Numbered from the stretch's first letter, positions 24,689 through 34,842 are shown. The stretch: DNA of 64,000 nucleotides from MGBC120314 sp051880495 (GCA_051880495.1 JBJEOB010000164.1:30352-94351); one strand, 5' to 3'. A program made the numbers and translations. Notes: a model not told the origin generated them from the letters alone.

Positions 24689-27346
24689 ATGGCTGAAATG
24701 ACTCCAATGATGCAACAGTATATGGAAACAAAGGCGCAGTATAAGGACTGTATTTTGTTTTATCGTCTGGGAGATTTTTATGAAATGTTCTTTGACGATG
24801 CATTGACAGTAACAAAAGAACTTGAACTTACACTTACCGGTAAGAGCTGCGGTCTTGAAGAACGTGCACCTATGTGTGGTGTACCTTATCATGCTGCTGA
24901 TTTATATATTAATAAACTTGTAAGCAGGGGATACAAGGTAGCCATCTGTGAGCAGGTAGAGGATCCTAAACTTTGCAAGGGACTTGTAAAACGTGAAGTA
25001 ATCAGAATTGTCACACCCGGTACCAATATAAGCTCACAGGCACTTGATGAAACCAAAAACAATTACCTTATGTGTATTGTATATATCGGTGATAATATCG
25101 GTCTGTCAATTGTTGATGTTTCAACAGGTGACTATTATGTTACGGAAGTTGAATCGGGCAGAGTATTAATCGATGAGATAAACAAATTTGTCCCGTCCGA
25201 AATTATATGCAATGAAGCATTTCATATGAGCGGAATCGAAATAGATGATTTGGTAATGAGAATGAATATTACTGTTTCATCTCTTGATTCGTGGTATTTT
25301 GACGAAGATTTGTGCAAAAGGACACTACTTAACCACTTTGGACTGAAAAATATTGACGGTCTTGGCCTAAAGGATTATCCTACCGGAATTATTGCATCGG
25401 GTGCACTGATGCAGTATCTTATTGAGACACAGAAGAACTCTCTTTCACATATAACCAGGCTGATACCTTATACTACGGGAACATACATGATTATTGACAG
25501 TTCATCAAGAAGAAACCTTGAACTTGTTGAGACGCTTCGTGAAAAGCAGAAACGAGGTTCGCTGCTCTGGGTGCTTGATAAGACAAAGACAGCCATGGGC
25601 GCAAGAAGAATGCGTAGCATCATTGAACAGCCTCTTGTAGTAAAGGATGATATTATAAAGCGTCAGGATGCGGTAGAAGAGCTTGTTAACAATGCAATTG
25701 TAAGGGAAGAAATCAGGGAATATCTCAATCCGGTATATGATTTTGAAAGGATTATGAGTAAGATTACCTGCAAATCAGTTAATCCAAGAGATTTAATCTC
25801 ACTGAAAAACTCTCTTTCAATGCTTCCACACATCAAGACACTTTTATCTGATTTTGATAAGGGAATTTTAAATGAAATAAATGAAAGAATGGATTCTCTT
25901 TCTGACATTTTTGAATTAATAGAATCATCGATTGATGAGGATGCACCTGTTACTATACGCGAAGGCGGAATAATTAAAAACGGCTTCCACGAAGAAATTG
26001 ACCGCTTAAGAAGCGCCAAGTCAGATGGTAAAAACTGGCTTATGGAATTTGAAATGGAAGAAAGGCAAAAGACCGGCATTAAGAATCTTCGCGTAAAATA
26101 TAACAAGGTCTTTGGCTATACCATTGAAGTAACCAATTCTTATCAGGAGCTTGTACCTGAAGAATATATCAGGAAGCAGACATTAAGTAATATGGAGCGG
26201 TATACTACTCCAAAATTAAAGGAACTTGAAGATATCATTCTCGGAGCTGAAGATAAGCTTTATATTCTTGAGTACGATTTATTCTGTGAAATCAGGGATA
26301 AAATAGCTGCTGAAGTTATTAGAATCCAAAACACCGCAAAAGCAATTGCAGACATAGATGTTTTCTGTTCTCTTGCGCTGGTTGCTGAGCAGAATAATTA
26401 TATAAGGCCGTCAATAAATGAAAAGGGAATCATAGATGTTAAAGCGGGAAGGCATCCTGTTGTTGAAAAAATGATTTCCAATGATATGTTTGTTTCAAAT
26501 GATATTTTGCTTGATAATAATTCAAACAGGATTTCGATTATCACAGGTCCTAACATGGCTGGTAAATCAACATATATGAGACAGACGGCACTTATTGTAC
26601 TTATGGCACAGATTGGTTCCTTTGTGCCTGCGTCAAAGGCCAACATTGGTATTGTCGACCGTATTTTTACAAGGGTCGGTGCATCAGATGACCTTGCATC
26701 AGGCCAGAGCACATTTATGGTTGAAATGACTGAGGTTGCCAATATTTTAAGAAATGCAACGTGTAACAGTCTGCTTATTCTTGACGAAATAGGCCGAGGT
26801 ACATCAACATTTGACGGTTTAAGTATTGCTTGGGCTGTTGTTGAACACATCTCAAACACAAGACTTTTAGGCGCCAAAACACTTTTTGCCACCCATTACC
26901 ATGAACTTACGGAGCTTGAGGGAACTATTTCAGGTGTAAATAATTACTGTATAGCGGTTAAGGAGCAGGGTGATGATATTGTTTTCCTTAGAAAAATTAT
27001 AAAGGGCGGTGCAGATAAGAGTTATGGTATTCAGGTTGCCAAGCTTGCCGGAGTTCCTGATTCAGTAATTGCCAGAGCCAAAGAGCTTGTCGAAGAATTA
27101 AGTGACGCTGACATTTCGCAGAGGGCAAGGGATATCGCCGAAGCATTTGGACAGACACAACCAAAGAAGAAACAAAAGAAGCTTGATGAAGTAGATTTAG
27201 AGCAAATGTCATTATTTGACGTTGTTAAAGATGATGATATCTTAGAAGAATTAAAGAATCTCGATTTAAGTAACATTACACCAATTGAGGCGTTAAACAC
27301 ATTATTTAGTTTACAGAATAAAATCAAAAACAGATGGCAGGGGTAA
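24689..27346 (+). CDS. mutS: DNA mismatch repair protein MutS
   Basis: Recognises base mismatches and small loops in DNA and recruits MutL. The 885-residue protein has the mismatch-reading Phe-X-Glu motif in GDFYEMF near residue 30, the connector and lever domains, and the C-terminal ATPase with Walker A TGPNMAGKST, and the Walker B segment LILDEIGRGTSTFDG. The end carries QMSLFDV, a clamp-binding (beta-clamp) motif of the QxxLF type. It starts 2 bases after the sulP stop and is followed after 3 bases by mutL, so both are made from one transcript. Confidence 0.98.
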   Translation: MAEMTPMMQQYMETKAQYKDCILFYRLGDFYEMFFDDALTVTKELELTLTGKSCGLEERAPMCGVPYHAADLYINKLVSRGYKVAICEQVEDPKLCKGLVKREVIRIVTPGTNISSQALDETKNNYLMCIVYIGDNIGLSIVDVSTGDYYVTEVESGRVLIDEINKFVPSEIICNEAFHMSGIEIDDLVMRMNITVSSLDSWYFDEDLCKRTLLNHFGLKNIDGLGLKDYPTGIIASGALMQYLIETQKNSLSHITRLIPYTTGTYMIIDSSSRRNLELVETLREKQKRGSLLWVLDKTKTAMGARRMRSIIEQPLVVKDDIIKRQDAVEELVNNAIVREEIREYLNPVYDFERIMSKITCKSVNPRDLISLKNSLSMLPHIKTLLSDFDKGILNEINERMDSLSDIFELIESSIDEDAPVTIREGGIIKNGFHEEIDRLRSAKSDGKNWLMEFEMEERQKTGIKNLRVKYNKVFGYTIEVTNSYQELVPEEYIRKQTLSNMERYTTPKLKELEDIILGAEDKLYILEYDLFCEIRDKIAAEVIRIQNTAKAIADIDVFCSLALVAEQNNYIRPSINEKGIIDVKAGRHPVVEKMISNDMFVSNDILLDNNSNRISIITGPNMAGKSTYMRQTALIVLMAQIGSFVPASKANIGIVDRIFTRVGASDDLASGQSTFMVEMTEVANILRNATCNSLLILDEIGRGTSTFDGLSIAWAVVEHISNTRLLGAKTLFATHYHELTELEGTISGVNNYCIAVKEQGDDIVFLRKIIKGGADKSYGIQVAKLAGVPDSVIARAKELVEELSDADISQRARDIAEAFGQTQPKKKQKKLDEVDLEQMSLFDVVKDDDILEELKNLDLSNITPIEALNTLFSLQNKIKNRWQG

Positions 27347-27349
27347 AAT

Positions 27350-29179
27350 ATGTCTATAAAAGTTCTTGATCCGGTTACAATAAATAAAATTGCGGCAGGC
27401 GAGGTTATTGAAAGACCTTCGTCTGTTGTTAAAGAGCTTGTTGAAAATGCAATTGATGCAAAGGCATCTGCGATTACAATTGAAATTAAAGATGGCGGAA
27501 CGTCATTTATAAGAATTACCGATAACGGACAGGGATTTGACAAAGAAGATATTCCTGTCGCATTTTTGCGCCATTCTACAAGCAAAATCAAATCGGTAGA
27601 GGACCTTTTAACAGTTTCTTCATTGGGATTTCGAGGTGAGGCTTTATCAAGTATTTCTGCCGTTGCACAGATTGAGCTTATCACTAAGACTCATGAAAGT
27701 CTTATGGGAACAAGATATGTAATCGAAGGCGGCAAAGAGAAGGAAATTGAAGCTGTCGGATGTCCTGACGGAACAACATTTATTGTAAGAAATCTTTTCT
27801 ATAACACGCCGGCTAGAAGAAAGTTTTTAAAAACGCCTGTTACGGAAGGCGGATATATCTCTGAACTTGTTGAAAAACTTGCAATGTCACATCCCGACAT
27901 TTCGTTCAGATTTATTAACAATAATCAGAATAAGCTGCATACGTCAGGCAATGGAAACGTAAAAGACATAATTTATCATGTTTACGGCCGTGATATTTCC
28001 GCCAATATTCTTCCTGTAAATTATGAAAGTGAATGCATAAAGATTACAGGATTTATCGGAAAGCCGGTTGTAAACCGTGGAAACAGAAATTATGAGAATT
28101 ACTATATAAACGGACGTTTTATTAAGAGTAATATTATAAACCGTGCAATTGAAGAGGCGTACAAATCGTTTATGATGCAGCATAAATATCCGTTTACAGC
28201 ACTGCATTTCACAATTGCACAGGAACTGATTGACGTCAATGTTCATCCAACCAAGATGGAACTACGATTTTCAATCGGAGATGAGATTTACAATATTGTT
28301 TATAATGAAATCTTTAATGCGCTTTCTCACAAGGAGTTTATACCTGATGTTAAAATCGACGAAACCAAACAGGCATATAAACCACAGGTCGAAGCTCATA
28401 TACCTGAGCCTTTTGAAAAAAAGCGTCTTGATTTGTTTGTTAAACAGGATATTCCTGTCATCAGGGAAAATACTCCCGTAAACAGACCGGTACAGAATAT
28501 TTCGGTTCGTGAGGAAATTGTACCTCCTGCCATTAAAGAGGTTCATATTACCAATGCGACACAAACATCCTTATTTTCCGAAAAGCTGCTTGATGAAAAG
28601 AATGTAATCAAGCATAAAATAATCGGACAGTTATTTGACACATACTGGATAGTTGAATTTGAAGATAAAATGTATATGATTGACCAGCATGCTGCCCATG
28701 AAAAGGTTCTCTATGAACGCATAATGGCTAAATACAGAAATAATCAGGCTGCTTCACAAAATCTTATGCCGCCCGTTGTAGTAACTCTTAGTGTAAATGA
28801 TATTGAAACACTGAAACAAAATATGGATTACTTCAATGAAATCGGTTACGAGATAGAAGAATTCGGTGGGAAGGATTATGCCATAAAGGCTGTCCCCATG
28901 GAACTTTTCGGGCTTAATGAAAAAGATGTTTTTATGGAGATTTTAGATGAATTGTCTGCCGGTAACAGCAAAACAATAACATCAATAACAGACCGTATTG
29001 CCACGATAGCATGTAAGGCTGCAGTAAAAGGAAACAACCGACTTTCGGATTGTGAGGCAAAAGAACTTATAAATGAGCTGCTTACCCTGGAAAATCCATA
29101 TAATTGTCCGCATGGCAGACCTACAATCGTATCAATGAGCAAATATGAAATAGAGAAGAAATTTAAGAGAATTGTATGA
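27350..29179 (+). CDS. mutL: DNA mismatch repair endonuclease MutL
   Basis: Partner of MutS, a GHKL ATPase with a nicking endonuclease. The 609-residue protein has the N-terminal ATPase motifs IAAGEVIERPSSVVKELVENA, GFRGEALSSI and RKFLKTP. The C-terminal domain contains the metal-binding endonuclease motif DQHAAHEKVLYE at residues 445-456 and the CPHGRP segment near the end, so this MutL should cut DNA itself, as in Bacillus and unlike E. coli. The linker (residues 340-420) is variable. The last bases overlap the miaA start. Confidence 0.97.
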   Translation: MSIKVLDPVTINKIAAGEVIERPSSVVKELVENAIDAKASAITIEIKDGGTSFIRITDNGQGFDKEDIPVAFLRHSTSKIKSVEDLLTVSSLGFRGEALSSISAVAQIELITKTHESLMGTRYVIEGGKEKEIEAVGCPDGTTFIVRNLFYNTPARRKFLKTPVTEGGYISELVEKLAMSHPDISFRFINNNQNKLHTSGNGNVKDIIYHVYGRDISANILPVNYESECIKITGFIGKPVVNRGNRNYENYYINGRFIKSNIINRAIEEAYKSFMMQHKYPFTALHFTIAQELIDVNVHPTKMELRFSIGDEIYNIVYNEIFNALSHKEFIPDVKIDETKQAYKPQVEAHIPEPFEKKRLDLFVKQDIPVIRENTPVNRPVQNISVREEIVPPAIKEVHITNATQTSLFSEKLLDEKNVIKHKIIGQLFDTYWIVEFEDKMYMIDQHAAHEKVLYERIMAKYRNNQAASQNLMPPVVVTLSVNDIETLKQNMDYFNEIGYEIEEFGGKDYAIKAVPMELFGLNEKDVFMEILDELSAGNSKTITSITDRIATIACKAAVKGNNRLSDCEAKELINELLTLENPYNCPHGRPTIVSMSKYEIEKKFKRIV

Positions 29180-30129
29180 TGAGTGAAAAAAAACCTTTGA
29201 TTATTATTACAGGACCTACATCCGTAGGCAAAACTGAATTATCAATCAATATTGCCAAAGCCTTAAACGGTGAAATAATCAGTGCTGATTCCATGCAGGT
29301 ATATAAATATATGGATATCGGTACGGCTAAGATTAAACCGGATGAAATGCAGGGGGTAACGCATCATCTTATCGACTGCCTGAATCCGTGGGAAGAGTTT
29401 AATATTTACCTTTTTAAACAGATGGCTGACAAAGCAATTAATGAAATTTCTGCCTCCGGTAAAATGCCGATAATAGTTGGCGGAACAGGTTTTTATATTC
29501 AGTCTGTTCTTAAGAACGTGGATTTTTCTGAAGAAGAAAAAGATAATTCTTATCGTGAAAATCTGATGAAAATTGCTTTGGAGAAAGGCAATTCGTATTT
29601 ACATGAAATGCTTCAAAAGGTTGATAAAGAGGCAGCCGACAGTATTCATGAAAACAATGTAAAAAGAGTAATCCGTGCATTGGAATTTTATGAACAGACA
29701 GGACAGAAAATCTCTGAGCACAACGAAAATGAAGCTAAAAAGGAATCTGAATTTGATTACATGTATTTTGTAATAAATAATGACAGGGATGTTCTTTATG
29801 ACAGAATAGAAAAAAGAATTGACCGGATGATAAGTGACGGCCTTGTTGATGAGGTGAAACGTCTTAAAGAGATGGGCTGTACCAAAGATATGGTCTCAAT
29901 GAAAGGCCTTGGATATAAGGAAATTCTTTCATATCTTGACGGTGAAATAACACTCGATGAGGCTGTTTATATTTTAAAACGTGATACCAGGCATTTTGCA
30001 AAAAGACAGATTACATGGTTTAAACGTGAAAAAGACGTTATCTGGATGAATTATCCTGATTTTGATAATGATAAAGTAAAGATGCAGGAAGAAATGCTTA
30101 AAAGAATTGGAGAACACTATGCTAAATAA
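29176..30129 (+). CDS. miaA: tRNA dimethylallyltransferase MiaA
   Basis: Transfers a dimethylallyl group to A37 of UNN-reading tRNAs, giving the substrate for MiaB encoded upstream in the same operon. The 317-residue protein has the P-loop GPTSVGKTELS at residues 11-21 and the DSMQVYKYMDIGTAK segment. The C-terminal DTRHFAKRQITWFKRE motif is complete. ATG at 29176 or 29179 are both possible; the former overlaps the mutL stop. The gene overlaps the next one by 11 bases. Confidence 0.96.
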   Translation: MMSEKKPLIIITGPTSVGKTELSINIAKALNGEIISADSMQVYKYMDIGTAKIKPDEMQGVTHHLIDCLNPWEEFNIYLFKQMADKAINEISASGKMPIIVGGTGFYIQSVLKNVDFSEEEKDNSYRENLMKIALEKGNSYLHEMLQKVDKEAADSIHENNVKRVIRALEFYEQTGQKISEHNENEAKKESEFDYMYFVINNDRDVLYDRIEKRIDRMISDGLVDEVKRLKEMGCTKDMVSMKGLGYKEILSYLDGEITLDEAVYILKRDTRHFAKRQITWFKREKDVIWMNYPDFDNDKVKMQEEMLKRIGEHYAK

Positions 30130-31408
30130 TATGTATGAGATGTATGAAAAACTTGGAATCAGCGAGAAAGTATATAAACTTGGAGAAGAGATAATAGACA
30201 GTCTTGCTGATAGATTTGCCGAAATAGATAAAACTGCCGAATATAACCAGATGAAAGTCATTAAGGCAATGCAGGAAAATAACCTGAGTGAAGCACATTT
30301 TGGTTCAACAACGGGTTATGGTTATAATGACATTGGAAGGGATACTCTTGAGGCTGTTTATGCCTCAATTTTCCATACGGAGGATGCACTTGTGCGCCCA
30401 CAGATTATGTGCGGTACCCACGCTTTAAACATTGCATTATCTGCTAATTTAAGACCGGGTGATGAAATACTGTCGCCCGTCGGAAAACCATATGACACAA
30501 TGGATGAAATTATCGGTATAAGAGAGTCTAAAGGAAGCCTTAAGGAGTTCGGTATATCGTATCGTCAGGTAGACTTAAATGATGATGGCAGCTTTAATTT
30601 TGATGAAATAAAAAAAGCTGTAAATGATAGGACAAAACTTGTAACAATCCAGCGTTCAAAGGGCTACGCCAAAAGACCGACATTATCCGTTGAGAGAATC
30701 GGAGAGCTTATTTCATTTGTAAAAAAGGTCAAAACTGATGTTATCTGTATGGTAGACAACTGTTACGGTGAATTTGTTGAAACAATTGAGCCTTCAGATG
30801 TGGGCGCAGACCTTGTTGTCGGTTCGCTTATTAAAAATCCGGGCGGCGGACTTGCACCTGTCGGCGGATATATTGCCGGAAAGAAGGAATATGTTGAAAT
30901 GGCAGCATACAGACTTTCCTCACCGGGACTTGGAAAAGAAGTGGGAGCGACACTCGGACTTAACCAGTCATTCTTTCAGGGATTATTTCTTGCTCCAACA
31001 GTAACCGCAGGTGCCCTTAAGGGTGCAATTTTTGCTGCAAATATGTATGAAAAGCTTGGATTTAACGTTATTCCAAACGGAAGTGAACCGCGATATGATA
31101 TTATCCAGTCAGTAGAGCTTAACAGTCCTGAGGGAATTGTGGCTTTTTGTAAGGGTATTCAGGCTGCGGCACCGGTTGACAGCTTCGTTACACCTGAACC
31201 TTGGGATATGCCGGGATACGATTCCAAGGTTATTATGGCGGCCGGTGCATTTGTACAGGGCTCGTCAATTGAACTCTCTGCTGATGGTCCAATCAAACCA
31301 CCTTATATGGTATTTTTCCAGGGAGGACTTACATGGTATCATGCAAAACTTGGAATACTGAAAAGTGTTCAATGCATAATCGATGAGAATCTTGCGACTT
31401 TAGTATAA
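30119..31408 (+). CDS. PLP-dependent methionine gamma-lyase family protein (YnbB-like)
   Basis: A 429-residue PLP enzyme of the family often labelled methionine gamma-lyase family or aluminium resistance protein; YnbB in Bacillus is the named relative. The Cys/Met-metabolism fold is visible: SGTHA-like substrate loop (MCGTHALNIALSANLRPGD), YGEFVE at the aspartate side, and the PLP lysine in GSLIKNPGGGLAPVGGYIAG. Real substrate is unknown. The ATG at 30119 is preceded by TTGGAG; it overlaps miaA. Location after miaA is conserved in Firmicutes. A promoter for the next gene lies in its last codons. Confidence 0.88.
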   Translation: MLNNMYEMYEKLGISEKVYKLGEEIIDSLADRFAEIDKTAEYNQMKVIKAMQENNLSEAHFGSTTGYGYNDIGRDTLEAVYASIFHTEDALVRPQIMCGTHALNIALSANLRPGDEILSPVGKPYDTMDEIIGIRESKGSLKEFGISYRQVDLNDDGSFNFDEIKKAVNDRTKLVTIQRSKGYAKRPTLSVERIGELISFVKKVKTDVICMVDNCYGEFVETIEPSDVGADLVVGSLIKNPGGGLAPVGGYIAGKKEYVEMAAYRLSSPGLGKEVGATLGLNQSFFQGLFLAPTVTAGALKGAIFAANMYEKLGFNVIPNGSEPRYDIIQSVELNSPEGIVAFCKGIQAAAPVDSFVTPEPWDMPGYDSKVIMAAGAFVQGSSIELSADGPIKPPYMVFFQGGLTWYHAKLGILKSVQCIIDENLATLV

Positions 31409-31420
31409 TTGTGATACAAT
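31392..31420 (+). promoter_or_regulatory. Putative sigma-A promoter of the DUF4321-radC-mre unit
   Basis: TTGCGA (31392-31397), 17 bases, TACAAT (31415-31420), overlapping the end of the upstream gene. AATTGT/ACAATT is a perfect inverted repeat around the -10 box (31408-31422). No SD-hiding helix is present at this junction. Confidence 0.55.
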
Positions 31421-31460
31421 TAAATGTACTGTGTAGTAAGTTTATTTATTGGAGGATAAA

Positions 31461-31709
31461 ATGGCAATAGCAAGAAGTAAAAACAGCTGGGCATTGTTAC
31501 TTCTGATTCTTGCAGGAATCGTTATCGGTGGATTTATCGGTGATCTTACCAATATCGGATGGCTCAATTATGGTAAAACATTCGGCTTGACATCACCTAT
31601 TGTCCTTGATTTGGGTGTTTTGGTTATAACATTTGCATTAACCATAAGAATTACCATTGCAAGCATTATCGGTGTAATTATCGCTATTTTAGTATACAGA
31701 TTGATTTAA
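31461..31709 (+). CDS. DUF4321 membrane protein
   Basis: An 82-residue protein with two hydrophobic segments (WALLLLILAGIVIGGFIG and the C-terminal IASIIGVIIAILVYRLI) and a conserved GKTFGL..PIVLDLGVLVITFALTIRI stretch in between, matching the DUF4321 family of Firmicutes. These genes often sit before radC-mreB, as here, and are presumed to be envelope-associated. The ATG at 31461 is preceded by the strong SD GGAGG at 31450-31454. Role is unknown. Confidence 0.85.
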   Translation: MAIARSKNSWALLLLILAGIVIGGFIGDLTNIGWLNYGKTFGLTSPIVLDLGVLVITFALTIRITIASIIGVIIAILVYRLI

Positions 31710-31732
31710 TCCCGTCCGCTGCGGTATAATTT

Positions 31733-32425
31733 ATGGGTTTAAAAATCAAAGAAACAGGGTTATCGCTTCGTCCTTATGAGAAATGTCTTATAAACGGACC
31801 CGAGAGTCTTAATGATGAAGAGCTTCTGGCAGTGATAATCAGATGTGGAACAAAGGAAGAGGATTCTGTCGCTTTATCGAAGAGGATTCTGTCATCCTGT
31901 GGTTCAAAGCAGGGTCTGCTTAATGTTGTAGACCTGACATTAAATGACCTGATGAAGATTAAAGGAATCGGAAAGGTAAAGGCTATACAGATTAAATGCA
32001 TAGCAGAATTATCAAGACGTATTTCCAAATGCTGTTATTCGAAAGACACGTCCTTCAGAACAGCAGAGAGTGTTGCAATGTATTACATGGAAGATTTAAG
32101 ACACCTGAAGAAAGAATGTCTTATGGCTCTTTTTCTTGATTCGGCATGTCAATACATTAAAGACGTTAAAGTATCCGTCGGAACGGTTAACGCCTCACTG
32201 GCTTCTCCACGTGAAGTTCTAATCGAGGCTTTGCGGTATGAAGCTGTCAATATTATTCTGGTACATAATCACCCAAGTGGTAACCCGACGCCGAGCGTTG
32301 ATGATATTGCAATGACGAAAGCGGTTTATGAAGCAGGTGAAATGATAGGCATTCATCTGATTGACCATATAATTATTGGTGATAATAAATATATCAGCTT
32401 AAGAGAACAGGAAATGATAAGTTGA
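31733..32425 (+). CDS. radC: RadC family (JAB/MPN domain) protein
   Basis: A 230-residue protein of the RadC family, with an N-terminal helix-hairpin-helix part (LMKIKGIGKVKAIQIKCIAELSRR) and a C-terminal JAB domain whose metal motif HNHPSGNPTPSVDD is intact. Despite its name the family's role is not settled; a DNA-repair role in E. coli was withdrawn. The ATG at 31733 has no convincing SD and lies 2 bases after a TATAAT, an unusual start context. It is placed directly before mreB, as in many Firmicutes. Confidence 0.93.
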   Translation: MGLKIKETGLSLRPYEKCLINGPESLNDEELLAVIIRCGTKEEDSVALSKRILSSCGSKQGLLNVVDLTLNDLMKIKGIGKVKAIQIKCIAELSRRISKCCYSKDTSFRTAESVAMYYMEDLRHLKKECLMALFLDSACQYIKDVKVSVGTVNASLASPREVLIEALRYEAVNIILVHNHPSGNPTPSVDDIAMTKAVYEAGEMIGIHLIDHIIIGDNKYISLREQEMIS

Positions 32426-32439
32426 AGGGAGATAAATAA

Positions 32440-33456
32440 ATGGCAAATATTTATGGCGTTGATATTGGAACAAGTAATATCAAGTTATATTCTAAGGATA
32501 AAGATGTAGTATTAAATGAAAAAAATATTATTGCTATTGCAAATAAATCTGAAATTATTGCTTTTGGTGATGAGGCATATCTTATGCATGAAAAGGCACC
32601 GGAGACCATCGTTGTTTCATATCCGGTTAAATTTGGAGTAATTGCTGATATTGAAAATATGGAGACATTGTTTGAATGTTTCTTTAAGAAGATTAACCGT
32701 GGTAAATTTTCAAATGCAAACGATTTCTATGTAGCCGTGCCGACGGATATTACCGAAGTTGAAAAGAGGGCATTTTATGACCTTATAAGCAGCGCCAAGG
32801 TTAAAGCCAAAAATGTATATATTGTTGACAAGCCGGTTGCCGATGCAATAGGTTCAGGTATTGATGTTACGGATTCCAAGGGTGTAATGGTTGTAAATAT
32901 CGGTGCAGATACTACTGAAATCTCTGTAATGTCTTTAGGCGGCATTGTACTCAGTAAATCAATTAAAATTGGCGGTAATAAGCTTGATGACAGTATCATA
33001 AGCGGTGTTAGAAAGTGTTATAATCTTGTTATCGGAAGTAAAACTGCTGAAAGCATTAAAAAACAGATTGGTAGTGCAATACAGGAGGAAGAAATGTTTG
33101 CAAGAGCATATGGCAGAAATATTATGTCCGGACTTCCTGTTGCTGTTGATGTATCTTCTGATGTTATTTATGAATCAATAATCGATCATTTACGTTCCAT
33201 TATGGATGCCATGAAGATGATTCTTGAGCGCACACCACCTGAACTTGCTGCCGATATTATTGAACTCGGAATTAATGTTACCGGTGGAACAAGTAATATT
33301 AAGAATCTGAAACAATTCATTGAGACTGAGACAAACCTGAAGGCCAATATTATTGAAAGCGGCTCTGAAAGTGTTGTTAACGGCATCAAGGAAATTACAA
33401 GCAAACCAACCTACAGGAAGCTTGCATATCTTCCAAAGGAAAAGAATTATATCTGA
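32440..33456 (+). CDS. mreB: Rod shape-determining protein MreB
   Basis: Bacterial actin that forms membrane-associated filaments and guides side-wall peptidoglycan synthesis. The 338-residue protein has the actin phosphate loops: GVDIGTSNIKLYS at the N-terminus, VNIGADTTEISVMSLGG, and the NVTGGTSNIKNL adenosine loop. Sequence is less conserved than Bacillus MreB, and Mbl is a possible alternative. It starts 14 bases after radC with AAGGGAG, and mreC follows after 16 bases. Confidence 0.92.
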   Translation: MANIYGVDIGTSNIKLYSKDKDVVLNEKNIIAIANKSEIIAFGDEAYLMHEKAPETIVVSYPVKFGVIADIENMETLFECFFKKINRGKFSNANDFYVAVPTDITEVEKRAFYDLISSAKVKAKNVYIVDKPVADAIGSGIDVTDSKGVMVVNIGADTTEISVMSLGGIVLSKSIKIGGNKLDDSIISGVRKCYNLVIGSKTAESIKKQIGSAIQEEEMFARAYGRNIMSGLPVAVDVSSDVIYESIIDHLRSIMDAMKMILERTPPELAADIIELGINVTGGTSNIKNLKQFIETETNLKANIIESGSESVVNGIKEITSKPTYRKLAYLPKEKNYI

Positions 33457-33472
33457 TTTTAAGGAATAGTTT

Positions 33473-34309
33473 ATGAAAAAAATACCTAAAATAAGCTTTA
33501 GTGCTAAACAATGGCTTACATTTATAACAATTTTATGTGTTGTTCTGATGGGTGTGTCATTATTTACCGATCAGATTTCCAAGCCTGTCAGAAATGTTGT
33601 TTCAGTAGCAGTTATTCCTATGCAGAAGGGAATTAATGACATTGGAACTTATGTTTATTCCAAATACAAATTAATCAGGGATTTCTCAAAAATAAATGAA
33701 GAAAATCAAAGACTGAAAGAAGAGATTGCCAAACTGACCGAAGAAAACAGCCAGTTAAGTCTTGGAAAATTTGAACTTGAGCGTTTAAGAAAATTATATG
33801 ATCTTGATGACCAGTATGCAAATTACAACAAAACAGCGGCAAGAGTAATAGCTAAAGAAGCCGGAAACTGGTATAGTTCATTTACAATTGACAAAGGAAG
33901 CCGTGACGGTATTGAAGTTGACATGAATGTTATCGCCGATGGCGGTCTTGTAGGTATCGTTACAGATGTCGGTGAAAACTATTCAATTGTAAGAAGCATT
34001 ATATCGGACTCCAACAATGTAAGCGGAATGCTGATAAATACAGGTGCCACATGTACTGTCGAAGGCAGCTTAAGCCTTATGGATTCAGGCTACATTTATG
34101 TTAAATATTTTAAACAGGATACTGAAGTGTCAGATGGAGACAAGGTTGTTACATCCAATATAAGCAGTAAATATGTTGAAGGTATTTTAATTGGCTACGT
34201 CAAAGACGTTAAAACCGACCCGAACAGTCTTACAAAGTCCGGTTACCTGATTCCCGTTGTTGATTTTGAACATTTACAGGAAGTCCTTATTATTTTGGAT
34301 AAGAAGTGA
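33473..34309 (+). CDS. mreC: Rod shape-determining protein MreC
   Basis: Elongasome scaffold protein with one N-terminal membrane segment (TFITILCVVLMGVSLF), a coiled coil at about residues 70-100 (EENQRLKEEIAKLTEENSQL), and extracytoplasmic beta-barrel domains with the IDKGSRDGIEVDMNVI and GGLVGIV motifs of the family. Length, 278 residues, is typical. It binds PBP2 and links it to MreB. The SD is AAGGAATAG. The gene overlaps the first possible start of mreD. Confidence 0.95.
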   Translation: MKKIPKISFSAKQWLTFITILCVVLMGVSLFTDQISKPVRNVVSVAVIPMQKGINDIGTYVYSKYKLIRDFSKINEENQRLKEEIAKLTEENSQLSLGKFELERLRKLYDLDDQYANYNKTAARVIAKEAGNWYSSFTIDKGSRDGIEVDMNVIADGGLVGIVTDVGENYSIVRSIISDSNNVSGMLINTGATCTVEGSLSLMDSGYIYVKYFKQDTEVSDGDKVVTSNISSKYVEGILIGYVKDVKTDPNSLTKSGYLIPVVDFEHLQEVLIILDKK

Positions 34310-34314
34310 TATTT

Positions 34315-34842
34315 ATGAAAAGAAAATTGTGTTTAACAGCTCTTGCGATTGTTTTTTACTGTTTACAGACTACTTTGTGTAAAACAATTGCAATTGCTTC
34401 AATTTCACCTAATATAATGATACTTATTCCTATTTGCTTTGGTTATTTCAAAGGTAAGGAAGAGGGTATTTTTGCCGGTTTTGTTTCCGGACTTTTATAT
34501 GATGTTTATTATACGACAATCTTTGGCTTTTCTATTCTTGCATTTACCTATATCGGTTATATTGCAGGTCTTTTTCATAAAGATTATGATCAGAAACGTA
34601 TGGTTATTGTGATGATAATCACAGCCATATCTTCATTTACTTATGATTTTTTGGTATACATAGGAGGATTTTTGCTTTATAACAAATTAAATGTATTTTA
34701 TTATGTCGGAAGAATTATCATTCCGGGAATGATGTATACACTGTTTGTTATGGCAGTTATTTTTAGGTTTATGTACTTCTTAAATGGTGTTTTTGAAAAG
34801 AAAGATAAGAGGAAAGTGACAGAATATGTATCAGGAAATTAA
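34315..34842 (+). CDS. mreD: Rod shape-determining protein MreD
   Basis: A 175-residue integral membrane protein with five to six hydrophobic segments, the third partner of MreBCD. FPISPNIMILIPICFGYFKGKEEG-like text near residue 30-50 and the GFVSGLLYDVYYTTIFGFSIL segment match MreD. Start at ATG 34315 is chosen over a GTG at 34306, because GGATAAGAAG is correctly placed for it. It overlaps the mrdA start by 17 bases, so the pair is translationally coupled. Confidence 0.9.
   Translation: MKRKLCLTALAIVFYCLQTTLCKTIAIASISPNIMILIPICFGYFKGKEEGIFAGFVSGLLYDVYYTTIFGFSILAFTYIGYIAGLFHKDYDQKRMVIVMIITAISSFTYDFLVYIGGFLLYNKLNVFYYVGRIIIPGMMYTLFVMAVIFRFMYFLNGVFEKKDKRKVTEYVSGN

Noticed and set aside
27031..27684. 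217-codon open frame on the minus strand opposite mutS/mutL
   Set aside because: It spans the junction of two firm genes on the other strand and shows no start signal or family pattern.
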